The notes under the pieces are model-generated. The model was not told the origin of the DNA and did no database searches. It saw only the letters and a list, made by a program, of their open reading frames with translations. A stretch of DNA of 64,000 nt from Trichoplax adhaerens. Lineage: Eukaryota > Placozoa > Uniplacotomia > Trichoplacea > Trichoplacidae. The DNA is taken from positions 5,363,240-5,427,239 of the forward strand of contig NW_002060949.1 of NCBI RefSeq assembly GCF_000150275.1. The letters are read 5' to 3'. Positions 12,502-22,788 of the stretch are shown here, piece after piece (the stretch's first letter is position 1; the number at the start of each line of letters is the position of its first letter). The position numbers and the translations under genes are program-made.

Positions 12502-14895
12502 GATGATCACAGGACGAAATTTTAGCTCTTTTCACAATTTCTGCTGCCAAGGCGCGTCAAATTCAACTCTTGAAAATTTTCAATGTTGATAATGTGTGAA
12601 ATTGAGGTTATTGGAATGCTCTATGGCCAATAGATTGTATCCAATTCAATGATTGGCAAGTGTTGTACGACTAATGTAGGACGAAAAAATCAGTTCTGGA
12701 TTGCTAGGAAGCGACAAGGACCAGTTCTGGCAGCGGTTGTCTAGTAACGTATTCATTACCATGGTGCTGTATAGCCTAAAGGACTACTGAATAACTCTAG
12801 TACAGTATGACGCAGTATACTAGACGTTGTATAGCAATAGCATCCATACTCCATATTGAATTTTAGATCTTTGAATATGTATTTGTTACTATACATTTAT
12901 ACTTCTATATAGGATCAAAAAAGAAAATAATAACCGAGGCTAAGAGAACTTTCTCTTCAAAGTCCTAATAAAAGTAATGGAAAATTTACTAGATATGATA
13001 ATTATAATCGATCTAAAATATACGTATTTAGCTATTTAGCTGAACGGCGCCTATAGTACGTGTATGCCAACATATGGACTATTATTCACTGTACCATAGT
13101 AATAAATATTCCCTAGCTTTTATCAACTATTTCTATAGGAATAGAATTAGCTTAGAAAGTACAGGAAATATGAAAAAATTACTTAATTTGGTGTACGGTG
13201 AATGATAGAGGATACTGTAACATTGTATAGCTTATTAATGCTCCGTAGGGTGATAGTTTCTGATATTAATTCATGTACAGTACTCGTATAACCCGTATAA
13301 TATCTTTCATTGGCCAAATTATTAATGATAATATAGGAGCAAAATTAAATAATAAATTACTCTTCTTATGACATGATTACTAAATCGACAGTAAATGAAG
13401 CAGGCAATGAGATTACGCTTTGTACTGCAGTGAAAATTAAGAACTACGTTATTCTGCAGGTGACTATAGTAATTAAATTGATAGGGAATGAAATTAAGTC
13501 GAAATTGAATTATAGAATGAATTAGATAATCCATCATAAATTGCTATCATTTTGCAAAAGAGCTGTAATGTCATCTATACTGCACATAGTATTGCAATTA
13601 CTGTTAGATCTTATTTAATTAATTTATTGTAGCACCTTAATATGAAAACTAGGGTTATAATGTTATAAATCGAACGCTGACTTTTCTCGCAAATAATCAA
13701 TGAAAAATAATAAATAAAAGCTAGAATATTTCCAATCTAGACTACTGACATTAGACACAGTATCCTCTTTTTTGGTTATATTAAGGTTTCATTACAATCA
13801 TTTTGACCATGGCATTAATAAGAGTATTTGTACCCTACATATATGTTAGTAAATGAAGGAAAGTCTGATAAAAGAAATTCCAATAACAGATTACAAGTAT
13901 AAACTTTGAAAAGCTTCGTCTGTAAAGTTGCATGACAGCCAACATGTTCATCTAAATACGCCGACTAAGAATATCCTTTACGATATTACTTTACAATCCG
14001 AAGCTCAAAATAAAACTCAGATTCGTAATAAGATTCAACCAAAATGTTGATAATAGGCCTCATTTTATGGAGCAGTGTACAAGGTATACGGTCAGAAATT
14101 CCTGCAGCTAATATTGTAGTAAATGAGATTAACAAACTACCAAGTAATGCGCAGTTTATACAGTCAATGTTGCATTTTAATTTAATGCCTGGAAGGACAT
14201 TAATGTTGTACAATACAGCGTTTATTTGAAAAGTCTGACTTTCAAATTAATCAATAATATGAATATAAAAAATAAGTCACATGCTGCAACGATTGCACCG
14301 TCAAATCAATTGCTAAATTTCTCTTTCTAGAATAATAAAAAATTTTTAATTTTTACGATTAAAACTAAGTAGGTATATTCTTAGTCTGATAGTAAATTAT
14401 TAACTTAATACTTACAAACTGATTACTCTAACAAAGACAAGATAAAAAATTTCAAATCAATTTCATCTCTAGAAATTAAAGAACGTATTCAGTGGCAGTA
14501 TATCCATCCGTAATTGCGAACATTATGACAGAGTACGAATATGACTTTTAAAAAATGTAAGAAATGCACTAGATACAAGCTAACTAGACATTTTTAGATC
14601 GAAATATTGAAAGTTGTAAGAATTGCAACAATATCATATAGTATATTTTACGATTTTTAAAAGACTTTGTAAAATTATCATATCATTGGTTCGATAGTGT
14701 AGAATCGAATGTAGCATTACTAAGCATCATAAATCATTATAATGATCTTATTTCGTAAGCATAAATTTACAGAAAATATCATTGAGTCAATACTGCTTTT
14801 ATCAATCAAACAGTAATTGATTGATTGATTAGCAGAAAGAAATTATGCGATAGGCTTTAAATACTATCAGCAACAAGGTATGTACATACTGAATT
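12502..14895. other. intergenic DNA between PREP and the RAB32-type gene
   Basis: 2.4 kb, AT-rich. Open frames at 13322–13537 and 13986–14229 (overlapping on both strands) have no motif or splice context that I recognise. It contains the PREP 5' flank and the RAB32 3' flank. Confidence 0.6.
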
Positions 14896-16625
14896 TTAAC
14901 AACATCTACCAGATTCTTTAGTAACTGAAGTATTAGATGTTGCATTTAGATTAACTGTGTCCTTATCTTTAGCTTCATCTGCCACACATTTATCATCATT
15001 ATTCATAATCTGTAAATACAATAAATGTAAGTCAATACATCATAGTTATTATTAATGGATGAGCGTGAAGAATGTCCATTGGTGATAATATTGATTAATT
15101 TATAAAACTAAATACCTTCGATACTAAAAAATTTGCAGCCTCATCGATGTTGATATTCTCTTTCGCAGACGTTTCAAACCAGCCAGCAAACCCTTTCTCT
15201 TTACAATAATTATCTAAAGTTCCTCGAAAATTTGCGAGACTTTCCATATCTATATCACACTGAAAGACAGATTTTCAGGTATAGTGAGAACAAAAAGGCC
15301 CAACCGTTGTCATTGACAAAGTTATGTGTCAAACATTAAGAATCGTAAACTATACAGTAGTTGCTCAATGTTTGAAACTTACTTTATTTGCCAACAATAC
15401 TACTGGTATAGCCATATCTTCTCCGATGGTAACTTTACTGTCCAAGTCGCTCTTCCACTTTTGCACAGCATCAAATGTTGATGCCCTCGAAATATCGAAA
15501 ACTATAAAAGCTCCAACCGCTTCCCGATAGTAAACCTGAATTTAACCAAATGTACCATAAAATTATCAAATCTACGGACAGAGATAAATAGTAAAACAGC
15601 AACAAAAGCAATAAATCTAGCAGACCTTAAATGCAGTTTGAAATACAGTTACTCATTATCACTTGAAAATACATTCAAATTTTACGAATAGTATGGCTAA
15701 TTAAAATGATATTTTAGCAAAATTTACCCTCGTCATATTTCCGAATCTCTCTTGACCTGAAATTAATAGTATCGATGGTTAACTAATAAGTTACCAATAA
15801 CTGCTATTTGACTAATTATGGCATACAACATATATTGGCGTATAATGGTGTACAATAATTATCAGTTACTAAAAATGAGAATTATTACAGATTCTGTATC
15901 TACAAAAAATATGAGAGCGATGGTACAACATACACAGCATACCTGCTATATCCCATAGTTGTAACCTTACTACCGAATTGGAATCTTTCCAATCAATGAC
16001 TTTTAGAGCAAAATCTACACCAATCTAAAAATTTAAGAATGCTTGATATCAAAAATGTTGGCGCGATTATATCTACCTGTCAATAGATTCATACATACTG
16101 TCATCATAAGCTATATTGTGTATCGTACAGCTTAGCAACAATAAGGATTGATCTAATTCTGTTACGATTGCACGAAACAATTTGTATAAAATACAGCATT
16201 CCATTTACTGCCACTTACCTAATGAAACATTTATCACAACGAATATAAGATGCAGTAATAACTAATACTTGTAGTGAATTAGAAGGTGTTATTTTTTTTC
16301 AATATTTTTCATTAGCATCATACTATCATTTAAATATTAAAAGTGTGACGTCAATCATACCGTAGCTCTATATTGAGTGGAGAAAAACTGATGAACATAT
16401 CGCTTGATAATACTTGTTTTACCCACTCCTAGATCACCAATAACTAGGATCTTGTACAGGTATTCTTTTTTTGCTGCAATATTAGCCTAGCAGAAATATT
16501 AACTTTTTTTAGTATTATGTAAAAGATCAACAACCGTCAGTTTGTCATTACGCGTGTAAACGCGTATAGATATTATTTTATGTACGAGTAGACGAGTATA
16601 TACATACAATGTTATGCATACCCAT
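14896..16625 (-). CDS. RAB32: RAB32/RAB38-type small GTPase, 7 exons, 221 aa
   Basis: Membrane-traffic GTPase of the RAB32/38/29 group, which acts at lysosome-related organelles and mitochondria-associated membranes. Exons: 14896–15009, 15116–15259, 15383–15535, 15728–15756, 15943–16024, 16361–16486, 16608–16625. P-loop GDLGVGKTS at about residues 23–31; RATIGVDFALK (switch I); the group hallmark DIAGQERFGNMTRVYY; ANKCD; WFETSAK; and a C-terminal GRCC for double geranylgeranylation. Human RAB32 is 225 aa. The 18-bp first exon (ATG at 16625, MGMHNI, donor GTATGT) is inferred from phase and a good donor. An in-frame stop just upstream of exon 2 shows that exon 2 cannot supply the start. Exons 2–7 are secure. 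It could be named RAB38 or RAB29-like; the group assignment is firm. Confidence 0.93.
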
Positions 16626-17572
16626 ATATCGCACTATCTATTACTAAATTACTAACAGTAAATAACGTAATGGGCCAAAATGATATTTATTCTATCAAGA
16701 AGACAATAAGGATGGGTACTGGATAGTGTGTTTGTGTGTGTCCTTCATATCCATGATTTTAAGATTAAATCAAGGCTATGCATAATCGTAAAATGTGAAT
16801 ATACAGTAAATATGATAACATGGGTTCAACGTAAATGCTATAAAAAACAGTGAAATTATCTGATTTGATCTTGTACCTCGTATAGCACTCTACCGATAAA
16901 ACTGTATAACATAAGTTGGTATGGCTAGAGTCTGCAGTATATTTATTATACTCAAAGATAGAGACATGTTGGTAATTTTCGCGTATAGCAGTTTTCTTTT
17001 CTTGCATAAATAATTTAACTACTGTACAGTATAATACTGAAAGATGCATTTACTTTCAGTGCTATAAATCAATGAAGCTATTCGATTTTAAGGATAGGAT
17101 CTTCTCTATACCACTTGACCGATAAAACTGTGTAACTTTATAAGTTCACATGACTAGAGTCTATCGCACATTGATTCTACTAACGGATACAAGCCTATCG
17201 GTTATTTTGGACAATAAATGTTGAAAGTATATCTGTTGTTGTATATTTGTACTGTATGTAGTGCAGAGCTGTATATCGTATATCTTATGATTTTGGGGCA
17301 AAGTGGGCAAGAAAGGTAATTACTGTAGGGTGTATTATAGTGATTGATGACGGCAGGCAATGGAAAATACGCGTGTGGAAGACTAATTCATTTTTCAGTG
17401 CAAAGCGTTGATGGAATATTTCAATTTGTAAAAGTATCAATGTTATTTGACCCCCTTTCAAGAATGCACAATAGTAATAGAAAAATAAATAAGCCAATAG
17501 ATATCTGTTTAGTAATCAGTAAATATGATTGGGGTTATTATTTGCTAGAAATTTGGCGTTTACTATCTTCTG

Positions 17573-17645
17573 TAAGCCATGAGTTATATCACCTATACAA
17601 CGATTGGTGATAATGGAACATTTTAGGCATATAACTCATGGCTTA
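17573..17645. repeat. perfect 17-bp inverted repeat
   Basis: The arm TAAGCCATGAGTTATAT (17573–17589) is exactly repeated in inverse complement at 17629–17645, separated by 39 bp. An inner TCACC/GGTGA pair adds to the possible cruciform. Confidence 0.85.
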
Positions 17646-18604
17646 ACAATCTAATCTATACAGTAGTATGGTCTTACTCTCGTCAGTATACGACTACTGC
17701 ACTGATTGGAAGAGGGGGCGCTATTTGCAAGGAATACGAAGCTGAGATGATATGTATGATTCAAGCAGGCTAGTTGATGAACTGTTTCACGGTCAATAGA
17801 CAATGAATGCATTTACGAAGGTCTTGCGAGTTTTATCAATGGAGACCATGGCATCAATAAATCTTCTACAGTACAAGAATTAACGATACATGCGATCTAG
17901 GGCAAGAAGATGCGCCATCCACTCTACCGTTTCAGTAGCATCGCATTTAGTCGATGAATACACTATGCGTTGTGGGATCTGAACTTGTAGAAAAATGCAA
18001 TTGATTCCATTGGACACTTGCTAGCCTACATATGCCTCTCTAAATAGTGAATAGACACATCAATATATTGTGGTTTAGTGTTATAAGACATGAAGAAGCA
18101 ATATCATCTTGGGCAATATGTAGTCAATGGATGATGAACCAATGCTGTCATCCTCCTCCATGATTGTATTTATTGACAGTGACTACCAATATTGACCTAA
18201 GCAGCAGCTATCGTAACCTGTAGTACAGTACAAATACATTTGTATACCAACCATAACAGAATCCAATGGAGACACAACAACTGAGTGGCTGTCTATCGAT
18301 CGATTGTCTTTCTTCTTGACGTTGAACGATTGAAAAGTAAAGGAAACAAGGCAAGAAAGCAAATCCAGCTAGGTAATCCTCCTTGGCTGTGATGTTGTTC
18401 GTTGAAAGCAAATACTATGCAGAAATTGGTAGTTGTGTATTTTTTTTTTTTTCTACAGCATCTGCAGTTGCGTACGATACCATTCGGCGTTGTGACATCA
18501 CTGACATGGTCCATCGACACCGTACTCCACCCTAGTGCTAGTGTCATACACTATTACACACTAGTACTAGTGTCATACACTATTGCGTCATAAAATATCC
18601 CATG

Positions 18605-19345
18605 GACGATTGGACATGCTGACACTCAGCAGTCCGATGTCGTACAGTGTACAGTGTGTCGTACTGTACAATACATGACCACACCCACACCATACTGTAC
18701 AGTACAGTACAGTACTGTACTGTAAGAAACATAAAAGAGGTTGACTCGCTTTTTCTTCCGCCAGCGGATCATGGGTTACACGCATGATTCTCTGAGCTGG
18801 ATTTTCTTTTCTAGTAGCCCTACAGACTGACAGAGTCGACCGACAGAGCTGGATTTTTCTTTTCTACAGTAGTAGCCCTATACTCAGTGAGCTCTGCTGT
18901 ACAGTGTACAGTGTACAGTACTCGCATCGACTTCAGTACTGTAGACTGTACTGTACTGTACTGTACTGTACTCTAAACATGATTCTCTGAGCTGGATTTT
19001 CTTTTCTAGTAGCCCTACAGACTGACAGAGACGACCGACAGAGCTGGATTTTTCTTTTCTAGTAGCCCTAATAGCCCTATACTGTACTGTACACAGTGAG
19101 CTCTGCTGTACAGTGTACACTGTACAGTACTCGTATCAACTTCAGTACTGTAGACTGTACAGTACAGTACTGTACTCTGAATATGATTCTCTGAGCTGGA
19201 TTTTTCTTTTCTAGTAGCCTTACAGTGACTCAATGGGCTCTGCTGTACAGTACAGTACAGTACAGTGTACAATGTACTGTACTGTACACTCAGTGAGCTC
19301 TGCCGTACAGTGTACAGTGTACAGTACTTGGACTCTCGACTACAG
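18605..19345. repeat. ~200-bp tandem array with GTACAGTAC-type low-complexity tracts
   Basis: The marker ATGATTCTCTGAGCTGGAT begins at 18784, 18979 and 19183, giving periods of 195 and 204 bp. Each unit holds TTCTTTTCTAGTAGCC, then AGTGAGCTCTGC, then a run of TGTACAGTGTACAGTAC, then CTTCAGTACTGTAGACTGTAC. Pure CTGTA/TACAG tracts flank the array from about 18605. The region is self-complementary in many registers. Confidence 0.85.
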
Positions 19346-19365
19346 TACTATGGACTGTACTCGAG

Positions 19366-19420
19366 AACACTACAGACCAGGCTCATACTGACATACTGTA
19401 TGAGCATGGTCTCTAGTGTT
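19366..19420. repeat. imperfect hairpin with 23-bp arms
   Basis: Arm 19366–19388 (AACACTACAGACC then AGGCTCATAC) pairs with 19398–19420 at 21 of 23 positions around a 9-base loop. It lies about 100 bp upstream of the CCS start codon region. Confidence 0.8.
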
Positions 19421-19522
19421 ATCTAGTGTCTAATCTAGTGTAATCTAGTGCAATCTTATGATAAAATCCGTAAGCTAGCCAATCAGTCACTCCATCGGTA
19501 ATTCTGTCCTCAGCGAACCAAA

Positions 19523-22126
19523 ATGGCTACTCCTACTCGGGTAAATAAAACAGATAGAATTAAATACAATTTGTAACTATAGGATAGAGTAGAGAGGGTA
19601 ACTTGCAAGTAAAAAGTCTTTACACTGATTCAAAAGGATGTTGCATTCTAGAATAGGACTAACACGGTTTCTAATTGTTCATAGATGGAATTTGCAGTAC
19701 ACATGACATGCAACACTTGCGTCGACAAGGTTAAGGATGCTCTCAATGGTGTTGAAGGTGAGCTCTTGGTGTCGATAGTAGTCATACTTGCATACGTTTT
19801 GAATTCTATCATATCCATAGCTTGTATCATCCTACGAATTAGAGTGTTAACGATCCTTGCAACTGTCTATAAAACCACACCATTACACTGTGTTAGAAGA
19901 AAAATTGGGCACTAGACCCTCTGCCGTTGTCTGCTGTACCTGTAATCATGGTACATGTTACATTTAAAAGCTTCAGAATATTACACTAGCTCGTCCGGTA
20001 CTATCCCAATAAATGACATAGGCGTATATATGCATGCTTATTAAACACCGCAACATCATTTTCGTAAACTGAATAATATTTTAAAGTGACAAATGAATAA
20101 GCAGAAGTTATTATTACTCTCCATATCAAACACTGTTTCAAAATTGAGCCATGATCTTGCTCATCACAAAATGCACAGGTCGCGTCGACAACAATTCGCT
20201 ACAGCACCGCACCATGGGTATTGTAATTCAAGGCTGAATTTTAGTCAATGTATAGTCCATAGTCCAATCTTTCTTTGCTAATCTCTTACTGTACAGTACG
20301 CCCTCTTACAGGATAACTGTAATCGCTTAAACCATATATTGTTTGTTTAGTATGTAATGCAATCATAATAATACGTAGTTGTAATGCAACCATAATAATA
20401 AGTAGTGGTCCAAACATTACCCTATACTTGTTACAATATTTGTATACTGTATCATGGTCTATGAAATACTCCCCAAGGGAAGTATTTCGTAGTCCATGAC
20501 TGTATACTACATCAGGATTATGAATTGATTTGTAGCTATGCGAATACATTTAAATTTCTTTCTACTCAAAGTAAGTCATCTATCAGTTTAATTGAATAAT
20601 CGATAGTACAATGGTGAACTTTAATACTGTTTACCGCTTTAGCTTAAATGCTTCGTCGCCGTAGTAATAACTATTTTTAAATTAACCCGTACAGTATCTA
20701 GCAAAGTCTCAGCTAATGGCAGTGCTGTATATTTACTGCTTACACATAAACTTTCAAATAACAAGAGTTGCAACCTGTAAAGATACGTAACCACCTAGCT
20801 AACGATTGTTTGTTGATTGTTGCAGGTATAGACAACTACATGATAAGTTTAGCTGAAGAGCAAGTCATAATTGATAGCGCTCTACCAATGGCACAACTAC
20901 ATAATCTACTTGTTACAACCGGATTAACAGTTATAATGAGAGGTCAAGGAGCTGCAACCGAAGGTAATAATAGTCTACGATTAATCTCTAATTGCTACTA
21001 ATGTGGTCTATGACGAAATGAATAGGTTAACCAAAGTAATTTAAAAGTAAATTTACTTATACATGTGCATCACTTGCTGTCGCTACTCGCACGATCAATC
21101 CTGACATAATGGATAGAATTACACAGCAGTCGGATGGACTGTCATTTAGTACTTGGTTCGTATATGACATCATATCGCCTGTTGCATATTAATATTATAG
21201 GTGCCTCACATCTAGGAGCTGCTGTTTCAATATTATCTGGCACAAGTGTTAAGGGATTAGTACGATTTACACAGGTATCTACGGTAGCTACAATTGCAGC
21301 TAGTAAGAATACCTAGCAACTATTTAAGATAGTAATTGTACAGTATTATCATAGATCTATATTCCTTCCTTTGCTATTTCTAGTTATCAGCTGATAAATG
21401 CATGATAGAGGGTACCGTAGACAATCTAAGACCTGGTAATTATGATATCAAAATTCATGAATACGGTGATTTATCGGATGGTTGCAATAAGTAAGTAAAC
21501 GTACAAAAGTGTAATAGACACTATGATTTAGACTAACAATGTCCTACAAAATACCTATCATTAAGTTCATTTATTCATATGGTTATAGTTGTGGAGATAT
21601 TTTTAATCCATATGAATATCCTCATGGCAACAACAATACTTCTGCTAGAGTAAGCTACAGTTATAGCTTTAAAATTAGCCAATTATGAGAAAATCAACTT
21701 CTAGCTTTCCGAACAATATTAAGTAGATGCTGAATTTTGCTCTAACCTATCTTTACTATATCAGAAATTGGGTGATATTGGTAGCATGACTGCAAATAAG
21801 AACGGTCGCGCAATGTTCAGAATTGAAGATGACACAGTCAAAGTCTGGGACGTCATTGGTCGTTCGGTTATTATTCATGATAAACAAGTAGAATCCAGTG
21901 GTAAATCTTTGGCTTCTAGGTACATTAGGTTATGTGTTGGATTTGCACGTAAGGCCTGTGTATGATTTTTTGACTTTAATTTTTGCATTGTCGCAGAATC
22001 ACATGTGGAATTATTGCAAGATCTGCTGGATTATTTGAAAATTCCAAGAAGTTTTGTGCTTGTGATGGGAAAACATTATGGGAAGATAAGCCATTAACTA
22101 ACAAAAGCCCACAAGCATCTTTATAA
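19523..22126 (+). CDS. CCS: copper chaperone for superoxide dismutase, 8 exons, 251 aa
   Basis: Delivers copper to, and forms the disulfide in, Cu/Zn-superoxide dismutase. Exons: 19523–19540, 19685–19757, 20826–20963, 21201–21274, 21384–21490, 21589–21649, 21765–21919, 21997–22126; phases close to 251 codons (human CCS 274). Domain 1 is an Atx1-like fold with the copper motif MTCNTC (Cys15, Cys18). Domain 2 (about residues 80–205) is SOD-like, with [45 protein letters not shown]. Domain 3 has the CxC copper motif Cys229-Ala-Cys231. The first exon codes for only MATPTR; its donor GTAAAT and phase fit exon 2, which itself starts with an ATG, so exon 1 is less certain. Several SOD1-type zinc ligands in domain 2 are absent (see findings). 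Intron 2 is about 1.07 kb and contains a hairpin repeat. Confidence 0.96.
20442..20507. repeat. imperfect hairpin repeat in CCS intron 2
   Basis: The arm from 20442 (GTATACTGTATCATGGTCTA then TGAAATACTCCC) pairs with the segment ending at 20507 (GGAAGTATTTCGTAGTCCAT then GACTGTATAC), giving about 30-bp arms with a few mismatches and a very short loop. Two short direct repeats of a TAATGCAA.CATAATAATA motif lie just upstream (about 20350–20405). Confidence 0.75.
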
Positions 22127-22788
22127 TTTGATACACTGCTCAGCTAAAATATCATCATATTACCCATCACTAACAAATGATCAATTTTTTTAGCTACTTA
22201 AAATTGAGAATAGATTACTAAATGTTGTAAGCCGAGTCATTCTATCTATCAAATAATACTTATTACGAGATAAATCAGATGCTTTACTACTTGAAAATTA
22301 AAATGATTTCTGATCAAAGTTAACACTATAGCATAATTTATGGTATTTAAATGAAGTTTATGATAAATGTAACTGATGCATTATTGATTACAAATCGAAT
22401 CATAATAATCAAGACTGTTAGGATTAGGTCTTTCCAAAATGCCTGTATGAATTAATCACCCCAGCCTTTTGATCTGACAATATAAGTCGTTGCATAAATG
22501 TTCGTAATTTTATTTAAATAGTTTATTTAAAAAGATTTTCAATATAATAAGATTAACGACATAAATCTCTGTTTGTCATTTTTTAATTGTATAACGAATT
22601 CTTGTTTAACATACCGGATTGGGTTTACGAAATAGAACGCAAAATAACTGAGCCCGAATCACTTAAAAAAAATGTTTCGTAAAGCAAGCACTAGTTACTG
22701 GGATATAATAAATTACGTTACGCTTAGCTAGCGACATTGCAGTAATGCTAATCGTAAAGTGAACTATCCAGATTGACATTTTTTAAGT
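22127..22788. other. convergent 3' flank between CCS and FAM8A1
   Basis: 662 bp separating the stops of two converging genes. Minus-strand AATAAA hexamers at 22522–22527 and 22509–22514 could serve FAM8A1. No coding exon recognised. Confidence 0.5.

Larger units (their letters stand above)
16626..19522. other. divergent intergenic region between RAB32 and CCS
   Basis: 2.9 kb without a recognised gene. It serves as the 5' flank for both RAB32 (−) and CCS (+). It holds a diverged tandem pair (about 16840–16950 and 17070–17180, sharing CCGATAAAACTGTRTAAC and CTAGAGTCT), a perfect 17-bp inverted repeat at 17573–17645, a ~200-bp tandem array with GTACAGTAC-rich tracts, and a hairpin at 19366–19420. 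Open frames here are translations of repeats. Confidence 0.6.

Noticed and set aside
13986-14229. Overlapping open frames on both strands between PREP and RAB32
   Set aside because: No family similarity that I can recognise and no plausible splice partners; AT-rich chance frames.
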